Positions 1-5,243 of a DNA stretch of 5,583 nt are shown piece by piece (positions within the stretch are counted from its first letter, which is position 1; each line of letters opens with the position of its first letter). Location: NCBI GenBank assembly GCA_045587385.1, contig JAZNCE010000018.1:1-5583 (forward strand). Direction: 5' to 3'. A program made the position numbers and the translations under genes. The DNA comes from SVQP01 sp045587385 (GTDB taxonomy: Bacteria; Bacillota; Clostridia; Oscillospirales; CAG-272). The notes beneath the pieces are model-generated. The model saw only the letters and a program-made list of their open reading frames with translations, was not told the origin of the DNA and made no database searches.

Positions 1-159
1 GATCTCTTTCTGCGTGGCTTGCCCGCCATTGAAGTGTAGAAAGGTGAGCACACGGCTTTGCGACAAAGTGAGATTATAACGCTTGAAGTCTGCATCGGCT
101 TTGGCTTTTAACTTGTCATTGATGTTTTTGATCAGATAACCTATATCTCTTTTCAGCAT
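1..159 (-). CDS. MarR-family transcriptional regulator, N-terminal part (runs off left edge)
   Basis: Fifty-three codons read leftward from ATG at 159-157 with no stop before the edge, so the C-terminal part is missing. The protein starts MLKRDIGYLIKNINDKLKAK and continues with an ADADFKRYNLTLSQSRVLTF segment and a QATQKEI segment. This is the N-terminal dimerisation helix and start of the winged helix-turn-helix typical of MarR proteins (pattern: xLTLSQxRVLxxL...xQKEI). Known MarR proteins are dimeric repressors that release DNA on binding small phenolic or other ligands or on cysteine oxidation. The ligand here cannot be told. The start is supported by GGAGG at 168-172, eight bases before ATG. 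A consensus promoter and an inverted repeat lie directly upstream, which suggests autorepression. Neighbouring genes controlled by it would lie outside the window to the left. Confidence 0.85.
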   Translation of the reverse strand, partial: MLKRDIGYLIKNINDKLKAKADADFKRYNLTLSQSRVLTFLHFNGGQATQKEI

Positions 160-181
160 TGCACCAACCTCCGCTATCGTG

Positions 182-195
182 TGTAGCACGCTACA
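182..195. promoter_or_regulatory. Probable operator of the MarR-family regulator
   Basis: Perfect inverted repeat TGTAGC-AC-GCTACA (6-bp arms, 2-bp centre), starting one base downstream of the -10 box and covering the expected start of transcription. MarR-family sites are usually short palindromes of 14-20 bp over the promoter of their own gene. Binding by this particular protein is inferred from position only. Confidence 0.65.
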
Positions 196-196
196 T

Positions 197-225
197 ATTG
201 TAACATGATTTTTGTCATTTGTCAA
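197..225 (-). promoter_or_regulatory. Sigma-A promoter of the MarR-family gene
   Basis: On the minus strand a perfect -35 box TTGACA (220-225) and -10 box TACAAT (197-202) are separated by exactly 17 bases. The expected transcription start is near 190, inside the inverted repeat at 182-195, followed by the ribosome site and ATG. This is close to the strongest possible housekeeping promoter, so its output is probably limited by a repressor. Confidence 0.85.
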
Positions 226-431
226 GTGCTTTTTCGTTTTTTCTCGGTCGGATCTAAATCGACCTAAAGACTTGCCGCAATGTTATAAAAACGAGTTTTT
301 ACAGCATTGAGCAAATTTTCTGACCACCGCACGAATAAAGCGTTTGAACAGCCCAGTTTTCAGCATATCGGGTGTTACCTCTATGGATTTCGCAACGTAT
401 CGTCGATATAGGCTTTTATATTCTTAATATA
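226..431. other. Non-coding spacer between MarR promoter and IS region
   Basis: No convincing gene was found in this stretch, which is part of the 413-base gene-free interval 160-572. It holds one weak AT-rich inverted repeat (279-291 with 296-308, ten pairs of thirteen, loop CGAG). It also holds a 27-codon leftward reading frame at 283-366 (ATG at 366, AGAGGT ten bases upstream) that would encode a small cationic peptide, but nothing else supports it. The stretch could be degraded flank of the insertion element. Confidence 0.5.
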
Positions 432-465
432 AATAGCCCTCATTTCAGAAAAAATGAGGGCTATT
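432..465. terminator. Strong hairpin upstream of transposase (possible insulating terminator)
   Basis: Perfect 14-bp stem, AATAGCCCTCATTT (432-445) with AAATGAGGGCTATT (452-465), and a six-base loop. The stem has a GC-rich core. On the plus strand it is followed by GGTTTGTTTG, a modest T-rich tail; on the minus strand by an AT-rich but poor T tract. It lies just outside the transposase promoter. A likely role is to stop outside transcription entering the transposase gene, a known way IS elements limit impinging transcription. It could instead mark the left part of the IS. Confidence 0.6.
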
Positions 466-518
466 GGTTTGTTTGATCCACGGCTCGTACTTTCGTATAT
501 ATACTCATAACAAATTCG

Positions 519-527
519 TGGTATAAT
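519..527 (+). promoter_or_regulatory. Extended -10 promoter of the transposase
   Basis: TGG-TATAAT (519-527) is a perfect extended -10 element, starting transcription near 534 and giving a leader of about 40 bases. The -35 position (about 499-504) is poor, which an extended -10 can compensate. A perfect 10-bp palindrome GTATATATAC (495-504) lies at that -35 position and could bind a repressor or simply be AT-rich DNA. Confidence 0.65.
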
Positions 528-572
528 GATGATTCGTCTTTTGTCGAAATCTTTATATAACAGGGGGCTACC

Positions 573-1715
573 ATGCCAAAAATCTATTATCCCGACAATT
601 TCAAAATCGAGGTTATCAAGCACTACAAAATGCACCGAAATATTGATGCAACTCTTGAAAAATACGGGATTGCCCGTAGCACTCTTTTCAAATGGAAAAA
701 GAAATATGAGGAGAATCACTTTTTCCGTGTTTCGAAGAAACCTACCGATGCCGGTCATAAAGCCAAAGCACATCTTGATAAGCTAAACAAGATCGTAGAA
801 GCATCCAAGGAGCTGCGTTGCGGAGTTACCGCTTCTATCACCGAAAAAGTTGCCGAGATCAAGCGGTTGGAAGGCAAATATTCGATTCACGTTTTGTGTG
901 AAGCGTTGCAACTACCGCGAGGTACATATTACAATCGAAAAAAGAAAGGCAATCTGCCAAGCCGATATGAACTTGCAGACAAAGAACTTAGTGTGTTGAT
1001 TCGGGAAATCTTTTATCAAAGCAATGAACGGTTTGGACGAAACCCGATAAAATACAAACTACAAGAACGTGGATGTCAAGTTAGCAAAATGCGCATCAGT
1101 CGATTGATGAAGGAAATGGGGCTTCAAGTAAAGATGGCACCGTACACGCTTGAACATAAAAAGTCATTGTCACGAAATAAATTTCGCAATCTTGTTCACG
1201 GAGAATTCAATCCGAGTGCGCCTAATACGATATGGGCAAGTGATATTACCTACGTGAAAGTAGAAGAGCGATACATGTTTGTTTGCGTAATCATAGACTT
1301 GTTTTCGAGAAAGTTTTTATCATACGGTATTTCAGACACCATTGATACCGTACTTACATTGAATACATTCGATGAGGCGTTCGAAGAACGTGGGAGACCT
1401 GAAAATCTGATTTTTCACAGCGATCAGGGGGCGCAGTATACGTCATATGCTTTCCGCACGCATTTAGAAGAATTGCAATGCAGACAGTCCTTTTCAGCGC
1501 CAGGTTACCCATACGATAATTCTGTTTGCGAGTCTTTCTTCAATACCCTGAAAAAGGAGGCGATTTATTATCACATTTACGATTCTGCCGCCGAGCTTGC
1601 AGTTGTGCTTGACGAGTACATTCAATATTACAACGAGGTTCGCATGCACCGAACATTGAACATGAAAACTCCGTCCCAAGTTGAGACGGAGTTCTTTGAG
1701 CGTGTGAATTTATGA
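573..1715 (+). CDS. IS3-family transposase, single-frame OrfAB form (380 aa)
   Basis: A DDE transposase that cuts and joins IS ends, in IS3 elements through a circular copy-out intermediate. Residues 1-50 form the HTH of the OrfA part (YPDNFKIEVIKHYK...YGIARSTLFKWKKKY). Residues about 100-190 match the start of OrfB (HVLCEALQLPRGTYYNRKKK, then a NERFGRNPIKYKL segment). The rve catalytic core holds D224 in WASDITY, D284 in HSDQGAQYTS and E320 in NSVCESFFNTLKKE. D284 and E320 are separated by 35 residues, with K327 seven residues after E320, so the active site is complete. The length equals a fused OrfAB, and no frameshift is needed to make it. ATG at 573 is supported by AGGGGG at 562-567 and an extended -10 promoter. 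A short 9-bp inverted repeat lies in its last codons. The element appears potentially active, although its left end was not found. Confidence 0.95.
   Translation: MPKIYYPDNFKIEVIKHYKMHRNIDATLEKYGIARSTLFKWKKKYEENHFFRVSKKPTDAGHKAKAHLDKLNKIVEASKELRCGVTASITEKVAEIKRLEGKYSIHVLCEALQLPRGTYYNRKKKGNLPSRYELADKELSVLIREIFYQSNERFGRNPIKYKLQERGCQVSKMRISRLMKEMGLQVKMAPYTLEHKKSLSRNKFRNLVHGEFNPSAPNTIWASDITYVKVEERYMFVCVIIDLFSRKFLSYGISDTIDTVLTLNTFDEAFEERGRPENLIFHSDQGAQYTSYAFRTHLEELQCRQSFSAPGYPYDNSVCESFFNTLKKEAIYYHIYDSAAELAVVLDEYIQYYNEVRMHRTLNMKTPSQVETEFFERVNL
938..944 (+). promoter_or_regulatory. In-phase A AAA AAG slippery heptamer in the transposase
   Basis: Codons 122-124 read cgA AAA AAG, the efficient bacterial -1 frameshift heptamer in the correct phase. 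A slip here would add eight codons and stop at TGA 968-970, giving a 132-residue HTH-only protein. A small GGCA-ATC-TGCC stem (948-958) begins three bases later, and a GAGG (919-922) lies upstream at somewhat more than the ideal distance. Use in vivo is a hypothesis. Confidence 0.35.
1667..1693 (+). repeat. 9-bp inverted repeat inside the 3' end of the transposase gene
   Basis: AACTCCGTC (1667-1675) pairs perfectly with GACGGAGTT (1685-1693) across a nine-base loop, within the codons for the last residues of the transposase. There is no T tract, so it is not a classical terminator. It may shape the mRNA end or be chance. Confidence 0.5.
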
Positions 1716-1726
1716 AAATGAGAAAA

Positions 1727-1772
1727 GGCTCAAGATTTTAGTCTACACTTGTGTAGTCAAAAATCTTGAGCC
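1727..1772. terminator. Long inverted repeat between convergent genes: bidirectional terminator and/or IS end
   Basis: Arms 1727-1748 and 1751-1772 pair at 20 of 22 positions around a two-base centre. On the minus strand the stem is followed by TTTTCTCATTTTC, a good terminator tail for the 483-aa gene. On the plus strand the tail (CTTTCAATCC) is weaker. The stem lies 12 bases after the transposase stop. The tips read TACA-CTTG-TGTA, so the left arm could also be the IS right end, and the two arms look like facing IS3 ends with a 4-bp spacer. Confidence 0.75.
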
Positions 1773-1887
1773 CTTTCAATCCGGGGTTTGAAATTTTAGG
1801 ATAGACTTATCCCTTGGCGAAGATGGGAGTTGCACTTGACCGCTATCTTCCGGGGTGCTACTCCATGCTTGCAAACGAATCTATGTA
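1773..1887. other. Non-coding spacer after the 483-aa gene
   Basis: No gene is supported here. A weak 5-bp hairpin (GGATA 1799-1803 with TATCC 1808-1812) is followed on the minus strand by TAAAATTT and could add a minor terminator for the leftward genes. A plus-strand reading frame of about 23 codons from ATG 1822 to the stop at 1888-1890 has no ribosome site. Confidence 0.4.
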
Positions 1888-3339
1888 TTAGTTGCAGTCA
1901 CTTGTTGAGAAAAACGCATCACGTTCCTCATCAGTTTTGAGTATCTTTGAGGTATCAACCCCTGCAAATTGGGCAACATCTACGGTCAGTTCAAACCTTG
2001 TATTTGCATCTCCATCGAAAGCCAACGCAACAAGTGAACTGTACTGTTCGATTTCAGCATTAAGGGAAATGACATACGATTGGTATTCCTCATCCAGCTT
2101 TTTGACAACCGCCATATACTGTGCGCGATACTTTTCAATGAGTTTTTGCTCTGCTTTTCCCAAATAGACCTTGGAGATTTCAAGCATAAACATTCCAACG
2201 GTATTACCAATCAGCGTACCTAAAATCGGAATTGGAATCAGTACTTCGCCCAGCATTGAGGACAAGGCACTCACGGCAACATCCAAGCAAAGAATTTCAG
2301 TGTTATCAAGAAATTCTTCTTTATCAATATCTCCGTTATGTAGCTTTCTTGCCTGTGCAACCATTCCGAAGGAAGCGGTAACCATCGCACTTGCTATCGG
2401 TGACGGAACAGGTGTGAAGCTTGTTAATGTATAGACCGTAGCACCACGAATTGCACCCTTGCCAGTTCCGATGGCAGTATCAACACCAACTGACTTCCAA
2501 TCTTCTTCAGTAAACTCGGAGAATTTCTTTCCGCTTTTTCTGATCTGAATCACCTTAATAGCAAAGGTCATTGCACCTTCCAAGGCTGCACCAGCGACCG
2601 TTGCCTTAACACCTTCTTGCAAAGTGGGCTTAGCGGCATCACGTGCTTCTCCACGAATTCGTTCATCCATATCCTTCACTTTGCCTTGTTCAGCATCTAT
2701 GGTTTTGTCTGCAACACCAAGCTGCACCTCGTCATAGCCGACAACAGCAGGTTTTACCACTTCCTTGATGCTGACACCATTTTCGGCTTCCCATGCTTTC
2801 ATATTCTTAAACAGCGTTTCTTCGGAAGTATGGAGGCTTGATCTGAGGGTTTCACCCCTGTGGTAAATGTCCATTAACTGTTCGTATTGGTCCTTGGGAA
2901 TATCATATGTTCCCCCTTCTCCTATGTACTGGGGGTAGTCACCAAAGTGCTTGCAAACGGCTTGAAAAGTACCTTTTACGCCGTTATAAAACTTGGATTG
3001 GATCATCTTTCCGTCACGAAGATAATCTTCCATTGCAAGTCTGCCAACACCTTCGAAAGTGTGCGTGGGGGCTTTTCCTTGGATCAACTGCTCAGCATTA
3101 ACAAAACCCACTTGCATATGCTCTGCTACCTCACCATGTTTAGTCTGAAAGGAGCCTAATATATGTTCGGGCGAAGCAATGAATTCTTTAATTTCATTCA
3201 GTGCTTTGAGAGCCTTTTCCAAGTTTACATCTTGAGCCGATAATTTATCGATTAAGGCTTCTACTCGTAGGACTCGTAAATACTCAATCCAAGCAGATGT
3301 AGCCTGTTCTTGTGAACTTTTTAATACTTTTATTTTCAT
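1888..3339 (-). CDS. Unrecognised 483-aa protein: possible PD-(D/E)XK-like nuclease core plus Gly/Ala-rich hydrophobic C-terminal half
   Basis: I do not recognise this protein by name. Residues 1-60 are helical. Residues 66-120 hold a compact conserved-looking block: KHGEVAEH (E70, E73), then FEGVGRLAMEDYLRDG (D105) and KMIQSKFYNG (Q114-S-K116). The order E, D, QxK matches the core of PD-(D/E)XK nucleases of the Mrr type, where QxK replaces ExK; this is inference from motif order alone. Residues 160-240 are charged and helical. Residues 243-266, 286-330 and 348-391 are rich in Gly, Ala and aliphatics, including a VLIPIPILGTLIGNTVGMFM stretch, and could insert in or lie on a membrane. Residues 392-436 form a probable coiled coil. 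The start ATG at 3339 has only a weak ribosome site and lies four bases after the stop of the 231-aa gene, so translation is probably coupled. A membrane-linked nuclease, an immunity or defence effector, or a toxin are all possible. The gene call is strong and the function is open. Confidence 0.85.
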   Translation of the reverse strand: MKIKVLKSSQEQATSAWIEYLRVLRVEALIDKLSAQDVNLEKALKALNEIKEFIASPEHILGSFQTKHGEVAEHMQVGFVNAEQLIQGKAPTHTFEGVGRLAMEDYLRDGKMIQSKFYNGVKGTFQAVCKHFGDYPQYIGEGGTYDIPKDQYEQLMDIYHRGETLRSSLHTSEETLFKNMKAWEAENGVSIKEVVKPAVVGYDEVQLGVADKTIDAEQGKVKDMDERIRGEARDAAKPTLQEGVKATVAGAALEGAMTFAIKVIQIRKSGKKFSEFTEEDWKSVGVDTAIGTGKGAIRGATVYTLTSFTPVPSPIASAMVTASFGMVAQARKLHNGDIDKEEFLDNTEILCLDVAVSALSSMLGEVLIPIPILGTLIGNTVGMFMLEISKVYLGKAEQKLIEKYRAQYMAVVKKLDEEYQSYVISLNAEIEQYSSLVALAFDGDANTRFELTVDVAQFAGVDTSKILKTDEERDAFFSTSDCN

Positions 3340-3343
3340 AGCG

Positions 3344-4039
3344 TCATCCGATCTGAGTGCTTACAAACTCTGTGAGGGTTAATGCGCTATTATATAGGGA
3401 GCCAAGATCTTTTTGCTTTTCCAATGGCATAGCCTTATAGGTTTCACCTTTGAAAGGCGTGAGATCAATCAAATAGCGATCAACGATTTCAAACTGCATT
3501 TGGATTTTCTTTACAGTGGCATCGGCTTTGCTCAATAGAAGGAGTAAACGGTGAGTTTCTTCTTTGAGCTTTTGGGCTTGTTCATATGCTTGTTTTGCAG
3601 TATGTACTCGGCTGCATAGACGGTATATCGCATATCCTGCAAGCACGAAAACAAAAAGCGCAAGACCAATGATCCAAAGAATGATATTGTTCTTGAACTT
3701 ATCACGCATGAAGGCGAATATAGAGACACCACCAGCTACTGCTACACCGCCAGCTACTGCCGCGGCTTTAATATCTCTGTTACGTTCTTTGCGTTCCAGT
3801 TCTTTTCGTCCGGTAAATTTTTTAACCGTGTGTGATATCTTGTGCTTAATTGCATGGAACGATAATGGGCGATGGCGGATGGTTTCTACAAAGGTTTCTA
3901 CCGATGCTATAAGCTCCAAGGATTTGTCAGTTACGGCATCGAGATCCTTGTATTTACTTTTGAGTTCTTTGCTTACCTTCTCGTATTCATCGGTAGCCGC
4001 ATCCAACTCTTGGAGTGCGATTTTCTTTTCCTTAGCCAA
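3344..4039 (-). CDS. Unrecognised 231-aa membrane protein with two TM segments and flanking coiled coils
   Basis: With the TTG start at 4039-4037 the protein begins MAKEKKIALQELDAATDEYE. Residues 1-55 are a charged coiled coil. A basic stretch (residues 56-89, TIRHRPLSF and RKELERKERNR) precedes a small-residue TM segment (91-111, AAAVAGGVAVAGGVSIFAFM). A short KFKN loop leads to a second, stronger TM segment (118-139, NIILWIIGLALFVFVLAGYA). A second coiled coil spans about 142-190, followed by a soluble tail. The topology is probably a hairpin with both ends in the cytoplasm, by the positive-inside rule. The upstream in-frame GTG at 4048 overlaps the ribosome site, so it cannot be the start. 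The gene has its own promoter and ends four bases before the 483-aa gene; the two products probably form one complex, the membrane protein acting as anchor or pore. I know no family name for it. Confidence 0.85.
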   Translation of the reverse strand: MAKEKKIALQELDAATDEYEKVSKELKSKYKDLDAVTDKSLELIASVETFVETIRHRPLSFHAIKHKISHTVKKFTGRKELERKERNRDIKAAAVAGGVAVAGGVSIFAFMRDKFKNNIILWIIGLALFVFVLAGYAIYRLCSRVHTAKQAYEQAQKLKEETHRLLLLLSKADATVKKIQMQFEIVDRYLIDLTPFKGETYKAMPLEKQKDLGSLYNSALTLTEFVSTQIG

Positions 4040-4046
4040 CGGTTTC

Positions 4047-4054
4047 ACCTCCTT
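4047..4054 (-). promoter_or_regulatory. Ribosome site that sets a TTG start for the 231-aa protein
   Basis: AAGGAGGT on the minus strand, a full Shine-Dalgarno match, ends seven bases before TTG (4039-4037). The in-frame GTG at 4048-4046 overlaps this site and would have no ribosome site of its own, so the TTG is preferred over the three-codon-longer form. Confidence 0.8.
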
Positions 4055-4065
4055 GATGGTATTAC

Positions 4066-4080
4066 CCTTATATTATAAGG
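4066..4080. promoter_or_regulatory. Perfect palindrome covering the -10 box of the gene pair
   Basis: CCTTATA-T-TATAAGG, seven-base arms around one base, contains the entire TATAAT box (4072-4077) and reaches the likely start of transcription. It is a plausible repressor operator. The binding protein is unknown, and the AT-rich centre is partly imposed by the -10 box itself. Confidence 0.5.
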
Positions 4081-4100
4081 CTTATCGTATATTGATTCAA
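4072..4100 (-). promoter_or_regulatory. Promoter of the 231-aa/483-aa gene pair
   Basis: On the minus strand -35 TTGAAT (4095-4100) and a perfect -10 TATAAT (4072-4077) are 17 bases apart. Transcription would start near 4065, just ahead of the ribosome site at 4047-4054. The pair can thus be expressed apart from the merR operon, though read-through from upstream is also possible because no terminator was seen after the 73-aa gene. Confidence 0.7.
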
Positions 4101-4128
4101 GTTAATAATGTAAAATCTTCAAAAATTC

Positions 4129-4350
4129 TTAATTCAAATGATCTTTCAACCAGTCGGGCATATTGGGATCGTTGATATCCCAAGACTCAACGACTTCTTC
4201 GTCCTCATTCCATTCGCTTTCGCGTCCGTCAAATATCTTTTGGCGATGGCACTTGTACTTATACACCGTGCTACCTTCAAGTCGATATTCATTCCAATAA
4301 TAGTTCTGCTTGCCGTAGCCAGACCATTCGTTTGTTTTGTAAATAACCAT
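4129..4350 (-). CDS. Small acidic Trp/Tyr-rich protein (73 aa), unrecognised
   Basis: The protein starts MVIYKTNEWSGYGKQNYYWN and ends DINDPNMPDWLKDHLN. It has five tryptophans, seven tyrosines and 15 Asp/Glu against nine Lys/Arg, and no signal peptide or TM segment. The pattern of alternating aromatic and polar residues in the first half suggests a small beta-sheet domain; the second half is acidic. The start is supported by AAGGAG at 4358-4363, seven bases upstream of ATG. It lies 30 bases downstream of the MerR-family gene, so both are probably on one mRNA induced by that regulator. A ligand-binding, DNA-mimic or inhibitor role is conceivable but unproven; I do not recognise the family. 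Confidence 0.8.
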   Translation of the reverse strand: MVIYKTNEWSGYGKQNYYWNEYRLEGSTVYKYKCHRQKIFDGRESEWNEDEEVVESWDINDPNMPDWLKDHLN

Positions 4351-4380
4351 ATGTAAACTCCTTTTCTAAACCCTTATTGG

Positions 4381-5220
4381 TTAATCCTTTTTGGCGAAAT
4401 ACTCGAAGGCACTCGCCATATATTCTTGTTTTTCTTTTCCGTAGCGATTTAGTATTTCTACGGATTTATCACCATCATAAAACTGGGATGACATGTGATC
4501 AGCTATACGCTTGACGGTATACTCGGAATCACCGTAGATGCTATGCAGACATTCGCAATATTCCGCTACAACAGCCATGACTTCGCTGGATGACACCTCT
4601 TGCGGATAGAGATGGGCAAGTTGATCTTCCAAAGCAACTATCTTAACAATTGATAGCAAATTGATGTGCTGAAATGCTTCAAAATCATCGTCTGTCATTT
4701 TGGAGAGTAATTCCTCTGCGTGAGGCGTTGGACTCTGATTCTCCAATTGATAATCAGCCAGTGCCATCATCAATTTGGATTCAGAAGAGTTGTTACTACT
4801 CCACTTCTGCAATACTGCTTCTCGGTAATCTGCAAAAGGGATAGAAGCAAAATCTTTAGGAAGAGGTATTCTTCCAGTCACACGGCACATTTTTGCAATA
4901 CTGATCATTCCCTCGATACGTCGCTTTTCGGCTTCGAGATCTTCGATTCGCTGAATGACTGCATTCCGAAATACGATTTCGTCTTGCCCGACCAGTTCTT
5001 TGATTTCTTTCATCTGCATTCCCATTTGGGATAGCATATGAATATACCACATTTGTTCAATGTCTTCATATCGATATTCCCGATATTTGTTCTTATTGAA
5101 CTGTTGGTCAGATCTGGTTTCCGGAGCTATGAGCTCATCGTATTTGTCCAGTTTTCCACGGGTAATGCCGAAATGCTTCATTACCCATCCCGAAGGTTTC
5201 GGCTTGAAATTCTCGGACAT
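4381..5220 (-). CDS. MerR-family transcriptional regulator with possible TipAS-like effector domain (279 aa)
   Basis: Residues 11-77 match the MerR winged HTH: GWVMKHFGITRGKLDKYDEL, then NKYREYRYEDIEQMWYIHML and SQMGMQMKEIKELV. Residues 83-110 form the long dimerisation helix (IEDLEAEKRRIEGMISIAK). Residues about 120-279 are a helical effector domain, much longer than in metal-sensing MerR proteins. The end (YGDSEYTVKRIADHMSSQFY, then EILNRYGKEK) resembles the TipAS drug-binding fold of TipA-type regulators; this is by pattern only. No obvious metal-binding cysteine pair is seen (C112, C222, C224). Such proteins bend and untwist promoters with long spacers when bound to ligand. The gene's own promoter has exactly such a 19-bp spacer, so self-activation on sensing a small molecule is expected. 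AGGAGGTG at 5228-5235 lies seven bases before ATG 5220. It heads an operon with the 73-aa gene. Confidence 0.9.
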   Translation of the reverse strand: MSENFKPKPSGWVMKHFGITRGKLDKYDELIAPETRSDQQFNKNKYREYRYEDIEQMWYIHMLSQMGMQMKEIKELVGQDEIVFRNAVIQRIEDLEAEKRRIEGMISIAKMCRVTGRIPLPKDFASIPFADYREAVLQKWSSNNSSESKLMMALADYQLENQSPTPHAEELLSKMTDDDFEAFQHINLLSIVKIVALEDQLAHLYPQEVSSSEVMAVVAEYCECLHSIYGDSEYTVKRIADHMSSQFYDGDKSVEILNRYGKEKQEYMASAFEYFAKKD

Positions 5221-5243
5221 TCGTTCTCACCTCCTGTACTCTC

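Larger units (their letters stand above)
432..1775 (+). mobile_element. IS3-family insertion element, boundaries uncertain
   Basis: The core is an intact IS3-family transposase with its own promoter, bracketed by a strong hairpin on the left and a long inverted repeat on the right. The likely right end is the TACA tip at 1744-1747, 32 bases after the stop codon. This fits the 5'-TG...CA-3' rule of IS3 elements and the usual short distance from gene to end. No sequence matching the inverse of GGCTCAAGATTTTAGTCTAC is present on the left, so the left end is unknown and 432 is only a working limit. No target duplication can be named. Confidence 0.4.

Noticed and set aside
279..308. AT-rich inverted repeat as a terminator or IS end
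   Set aside because: Only ten of thirteen pairs, nearly all A-T, no T tract, and tips AATG/CATT do not fit IS3 ends.
381..773. Leftward frame of 130 codons overlapping the start of the transposase
   Set aside because: It overlaps the transposase antisense, has no recognisable motif, and the plus-strand transposase is unambiguous there.
526..786. Short rightward frame beginning in the -10 box of the transposase promoter, as a separate OrfA
   Set aside because: Its ATG is within TATAAT, it has no ribosome site, and the HTH of OrfA is already in the main frame.
1799..1812. GGATA/TATCC hairpin as the main terminator of the leftward genes
   Set aside because: A 5-bp stem is too weak; the 22-bp-arm structure at 1727-1772 is the better candidate.
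1822..1890. Rightward frame of 22-23 codons after the transposase (GVALDRYLPGCYSMLANE)
   Set aside because: No ribosome site or promoter, very short, and overlaps the stop of the leftward 483-aa gene.
3564..4175. Rightward frame of about 200 codons opposite the 231-aa membrane protein gene
   Set aside because: It is the antisense shadow of the TM and coiled-coil codons. The minus strand has the ribosome site, promoter and coupled neighbour.
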